Assembly: GCA_002311025.1 (NCBI GenBank)
Contig: DBYY01000003.1
Span: 14,708 to 78,707, forward strand
Reading direction: 5' to 3'
DNA: 64,000 bases
From: Candidatus Proelusimicrobium tauri
Lineage (GTDB): Bacteria; Elusimicrobiota; Elusimicrobia; Elusimicrobiales; Elusimicrobiaceae
The position numbers and the translations under genes were made by a program. Shown here piece after piece: positions 62,380-64,000 of the stretch. The notes below the pieces were generated by a model. It saw only the letters and a program-made list of their open reading frames with translations. It made no database searches and was not told the DNA's origin. The first letter of the stretch is position 1; every line of letters begins with the position of its first letter.

Positions 62380-62397
62380 TACTTGCTTTTGTAAGTA

Positions 62398-62430
62398 AAA
62401 AATGCCCTACTCAAAAGAGTGGGGCATTTT
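62398..62430 (+). terminator. Terminator of fba
   Basis: Stem AAATGCCCTACTC / GAGTGGGGCATTT (one G-T pair), AAAA loop and a run of T. Confidence 0.93.
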
Positions 62431-62433
62431 TTT

Positions 62434-62462
62434 TTGACTAGATAAATTAAAAATGCTAGCAT
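62434..62462 (+). promoter_or_regulatory. Strong promoter of the structured RNA
   Basis: TTGACT, 17-bp spacer, TAGCAT, with TG one base before the -10 (extended -10). It begins a few bases after the fba terminator. Predicted start of transcription near 62469. Confidence 0.75.
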
Positions 62463-62468
62463 AAGAAA

Positions 62469-62760
62469 AGATATACAACTTTTTACATAGTAGGAGATAT
62501 TTTTGTAGTGTCATAAGCCCAAAATATGGTGGCTTATTAAAAATTTAGGACTATTTTTAGTTAGGCATACATGCCTACTCTTTTACCTAAAAGGTAAATG
62601 GGATTCTCAAACTAAAAATGGTCGCGTTCTTGCTGATAGAAACGGCCTTATAACCCGTATCTGTTGGCAGATAATCCTGTGTATGATTTTTAAATCAGAC
62701 AGGTAGGCGACTGTTTATTTGAGAGTTGAGAATCCCTCAAATGATAGTCGTCTTTTTTTT
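62469..62760 (+). ncRNA. Candidate structured non-coding RNA, about 290 nt, unknown class
   Basis: No open frame longer than a few codons with a ribosome site was seen. Several stems are visible: ATAAGCC / GGCTTAT (62513-62537); a 14-bp helix GACTATTTTTAGTT / AACTAAAAATGGTC (62549 / 62610) enclosing TAGGCAT / ATGCCTA and TTTACC / GGTAAA hairpins; TATCTG / CAGATA at about 62658-62673; and a 3' terminator (GGCGACT and ATTTGAG pairing with CTCAAAT and AGTCGTC, then eight T). The terminator loop is complementary over 11 bases to 62600-62610, so a pseudoknot is possible. It does not match tmRNA, 6S or riboswitch motifs I know. Confidence 0.6.
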
Positions 62761-62809
62761 ATAAAAAAAAGGATGAGAGCGCAGGCAATATCTTAAAGGA
62801 GAAAATATA

Positions 62810-63139
62810 ATGAAAAATAAAAAATCTTTAACGTGGCTCATTATAAGTGCAGTTTGTTTAACGATTTTAAGTGTTTCAATATTTACTGAATTATCTTTTG
62901 TCCGCAATAACGATATTTTGTGGGCATTAAGTGTTTGCGGAATAACGCTTTCGTTTTTAGGTTTTATTTTTTCCTTAACTATGTTTATTGTTAGCATAAT
63001 AAAATTTTTCATATCAACAGAAACGAGAGAAACATTTGCTGATAATTTTGTTCACTTAAGAGTTTTATATAAAAACGGGTTGTTGACAAAAGGAGAATTT
63101 GAAAAGAAGAAAAAAGAGTTATTGGAAAAAGAAGATTAA
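62810..63139 (+). CDS. Small membrane protein with SHOCT-like C-terminus
   Basis: 109 residues: two hydrophobic segments (SLTWLIISAVCLTILSVSIF and LSFLGFIFSLTMFIVSIIKF) and a C-terminal LYKNGLLTKGEFEKKKKELL, the short helical SHOCT motif often found at the ends of bacterial proteins. AAAGGAG lies before the ATG. The gene starts 50 nt after the T-run of the structured RNA, so readthrough of that terminator could regulate it. Function unknown. Confidence 0.8.
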   Translation: MKNKKSLTWLIISAVCLTILSVSIFTELSFVRNNDILWALSVCGITLSFLGFIFSLTMFIVSIIKFFISTETRETFADNFVHLRVLYKNGLLTKGEFEKKKKELLEKED

Positions 63140-63208
63140 ACTAATTTTTCCCCTGCTTGTAAATTTTTTGCTATACTAAAAGTAAATTTAGATAAAGGGG
63201 CTTTTAAA

Positions 63209-63751
63209 ATGAAATTAGATGAAATTATAAACAACAGATATTCCGTTAGAAAATTTGTGGATAAAGCAGTAAAAAAAGAAGATATTCTTGCTTGCCTTGA
63301 GGCAGCCCGTCTTGCGCCAAGCGCGTGTAATAGCCAGCCAACACATTTTTATATTTTACAAAATGATGTGAAAAATGAATTTGCCGATAAAGTTTTTACT
63401 AAACTTTACAGGCCTTGTAAGTTTTTTAAAAATGCCCCTGTTTTAGTGGCTCTTGCCGTTGATAAAGGTGCAAATACTGCTGTTAAAGCGGGACAAAGAA
63501 TAACAGGTAGACCTTTTTATATGACGGATCAAGCCATAGCAGGCGAGCATTTTGTTTTAAAAGCAACAGAACTTGGCCTTGGCACTTGTTGGGTGGGTTG
63601 GTTTGATTCCAAAAAAGCAGCGGAATTTTTAAAGTTAAAAGATAATTTTGAAATACATAATTTAATTGCACTTGGATACGCAGAAGCACAAGGTCCACGC
63701 CCAAAAATTACCCGTAAAGAAATAGAAGAGATATATACCTTTATTGGTTAA
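63209..63751 (+). CDS. Nitroreductase-family flavoprotein
   Basis: 180 residues. The FMN-binding start NNRYSVRKFVDKAVKKEDIL and LEAARLAPSACNSQPTHFYIL, plus ATELGLGTCWVGWFD, are typical of the nitroreductase superfamily, which uses NAD(P)H to reduce nitro compounds, quinones or flavin. AAAGGGG precedes the ATG. The true substrate is unknown. A hairpin with a T-run follows (63804-63831). Confidence 0.92.
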   Translation: MKLDEIINNRYSVRKFVDKAVKKEDILACLEAARLAPSACNSQPTHFYILQNDVKNEFADKVFTKLYRPCKFFKNAPVLVALAVDKGANTAVKAGQRITGRPFYMTDQAIAGEHFVLKATELGLGTCWVGWFDSKKAAEFLKLKDNFEIHNLIALGYAEAQGPRPKITRKEIEEIYTFIG

Positions 63752-63803
63752 TAAACTCATTAATGCCCTATATCTGACCTAAATTGCTCTTCTTTAAAAA
63801 GGG

Positions 63804-63831
63804 ACGAGAAATTATAAAATATTTTTCTCGT
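63804..63831 (+). terminator. Terminator of the nitroreductase gene
   Basis: Stem ACGAGAAA / TTTCTCGT with a 12-nt loop followed by a T-rich run (63831-63843). Confidence 0.75.
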
Positions 63832-63870
63832 TTCTTATTTTTTCCCTTCTAAGTAATCTCAAATTTTCTC

Positions 63871-63899
63871 TTGAAAAATACTTAAATGTGATGTATACT
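63871..63899 (+). promoter_or_regulatory. Promoter of the gene starting at the window edge
   Basis: TTGAAA, 17-bp spacer, TATACT; an overlapping TATAAT begins at 63899. A leader of roughly 90 bases follows, holding the hairpin ACGTCTAA / TTAGACGT (63937-63961). Confidence 0.65.
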
Positions 63900-63997
63900 A
63901 TAATATGAGTGTGAGCAAATATCGTTAAAATTTTTTACGTCTAAAATAAAAACTTAGACGTGGTAAAAAGTTACTTTCATACTAAAGGGAGAAAAAT

Positions 63998-64000
63998 ATG
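63998..64000 (+). CDS. Start codon of a gene continuing past the window
   Basis: An ATG preceded by AAAGGGAGAAAAAT, a good ribosome-binding site, downstream of a promoter and leader hairpin. Only the first codon is visible, so the product is unknown. Confidence 0.55.

Noticed and set aside
62469..62760. tmRNA, 6S RNA or a known riboswitch
   Set aside because: No tRNA-like ends or tag frame, no long rod with a central bubble, and no ligand-binding consensus was recognised.

Overview
The window reads as a chromosomal segment of an AT-rich, anaerobic, diderm, probably host-associated bacterium. The diderm envelope is shown by a Slam-type outer-membrane barrel, an OprB-like porin, an MsbA-like exporter, a GT9 glycosyltransferase and an EnvC-like protein. 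The anaerobic fermentative life style is shown by pyruvate:ferredoxin oxidoreductase, NADP-type glutamate dehydrogenase and a peptide transporter. This mix, together with many secreted proteins of unknown function, fits Elusimicrobiota, but that placement is an inference from gene content. No 16S gene, prophage, insertion sequence or CRISPR array was seen.

Layout. 1-1629: tail of a membrane transporter-like protein. 1.7-5.7 kb (minus): cytidine deaminase, polyprenol-type glycosyltransferase, methyltransferase and MsbA-like ABC exporter. 5.9-14.1 kb (plus): a tightly packed surface-sugar cluster (rfbA, rfbB, a 3,4-ketoisomerase, an ATP-grasp/HAD fusion, a CgeB-like and two GT2 glycosyltransferases, and a DegT aminotransferase) that should make and transfer a dTDP-3-amino-3,6-dideoxyhexose. 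It ends in a tail-to-tail overlap with a GT9 gene. 15.2-25.2 kb (minus): the standout locus, a TPR plus DUF560 (Slam) outer-membrane protein preceded by six tandem paralogues. Their C-terminal halves look like the TbpB-type 8-strand barrel that Slam proteins export. Together they look like a type XI secretion system with an expanded substrate family. 25.3-28.7 kb (plus): porin, pyruvoyl-dependent arginine decarboxylase and arginine/agmatine antiporter, the same trio as chlamydial aaxABC.

28.9-36.0 kb: a secreted ankyrin protein, the RNase P RNA gene abutting an RNase HI gene, gdhA, and an 1183-residue secreted protein of unknown function. 36.0-49.2 kb (minus): a compact 12-gene run (M50 protease, trpS, scpA, scpB, glgA, alkaline phosphatase, ftsX, envC-like, ctpA, tsaD, a leaderless solute-binding protein and a GAF-GGDEF protein). 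A decayed duplicate of the last gene's tail follows it. 49.3-55.6 kb (plus): two DUF805 proteins, a POT peptide transporter, an MFS transporter, lon with a CIRCE-like operator, and mscL. 55.7-61.3 kb (minus): an ankyrin membrane protein, an anchored glycogen-binding-type domain protein, tRNA-Gly and the PFOR gene. PFOR diverges from class II aldolase through a symmetric promoter region. 62.4-64 kb: a strongly promoted structured RNA with its own terminator and a possible pseudoknot, a small SHOCT membrane protein, a nitroreductase, and the start codon of a further gene.

Recurring themes are arginine and peptide use, carbohydrate storage, and heavy investment in surface display.
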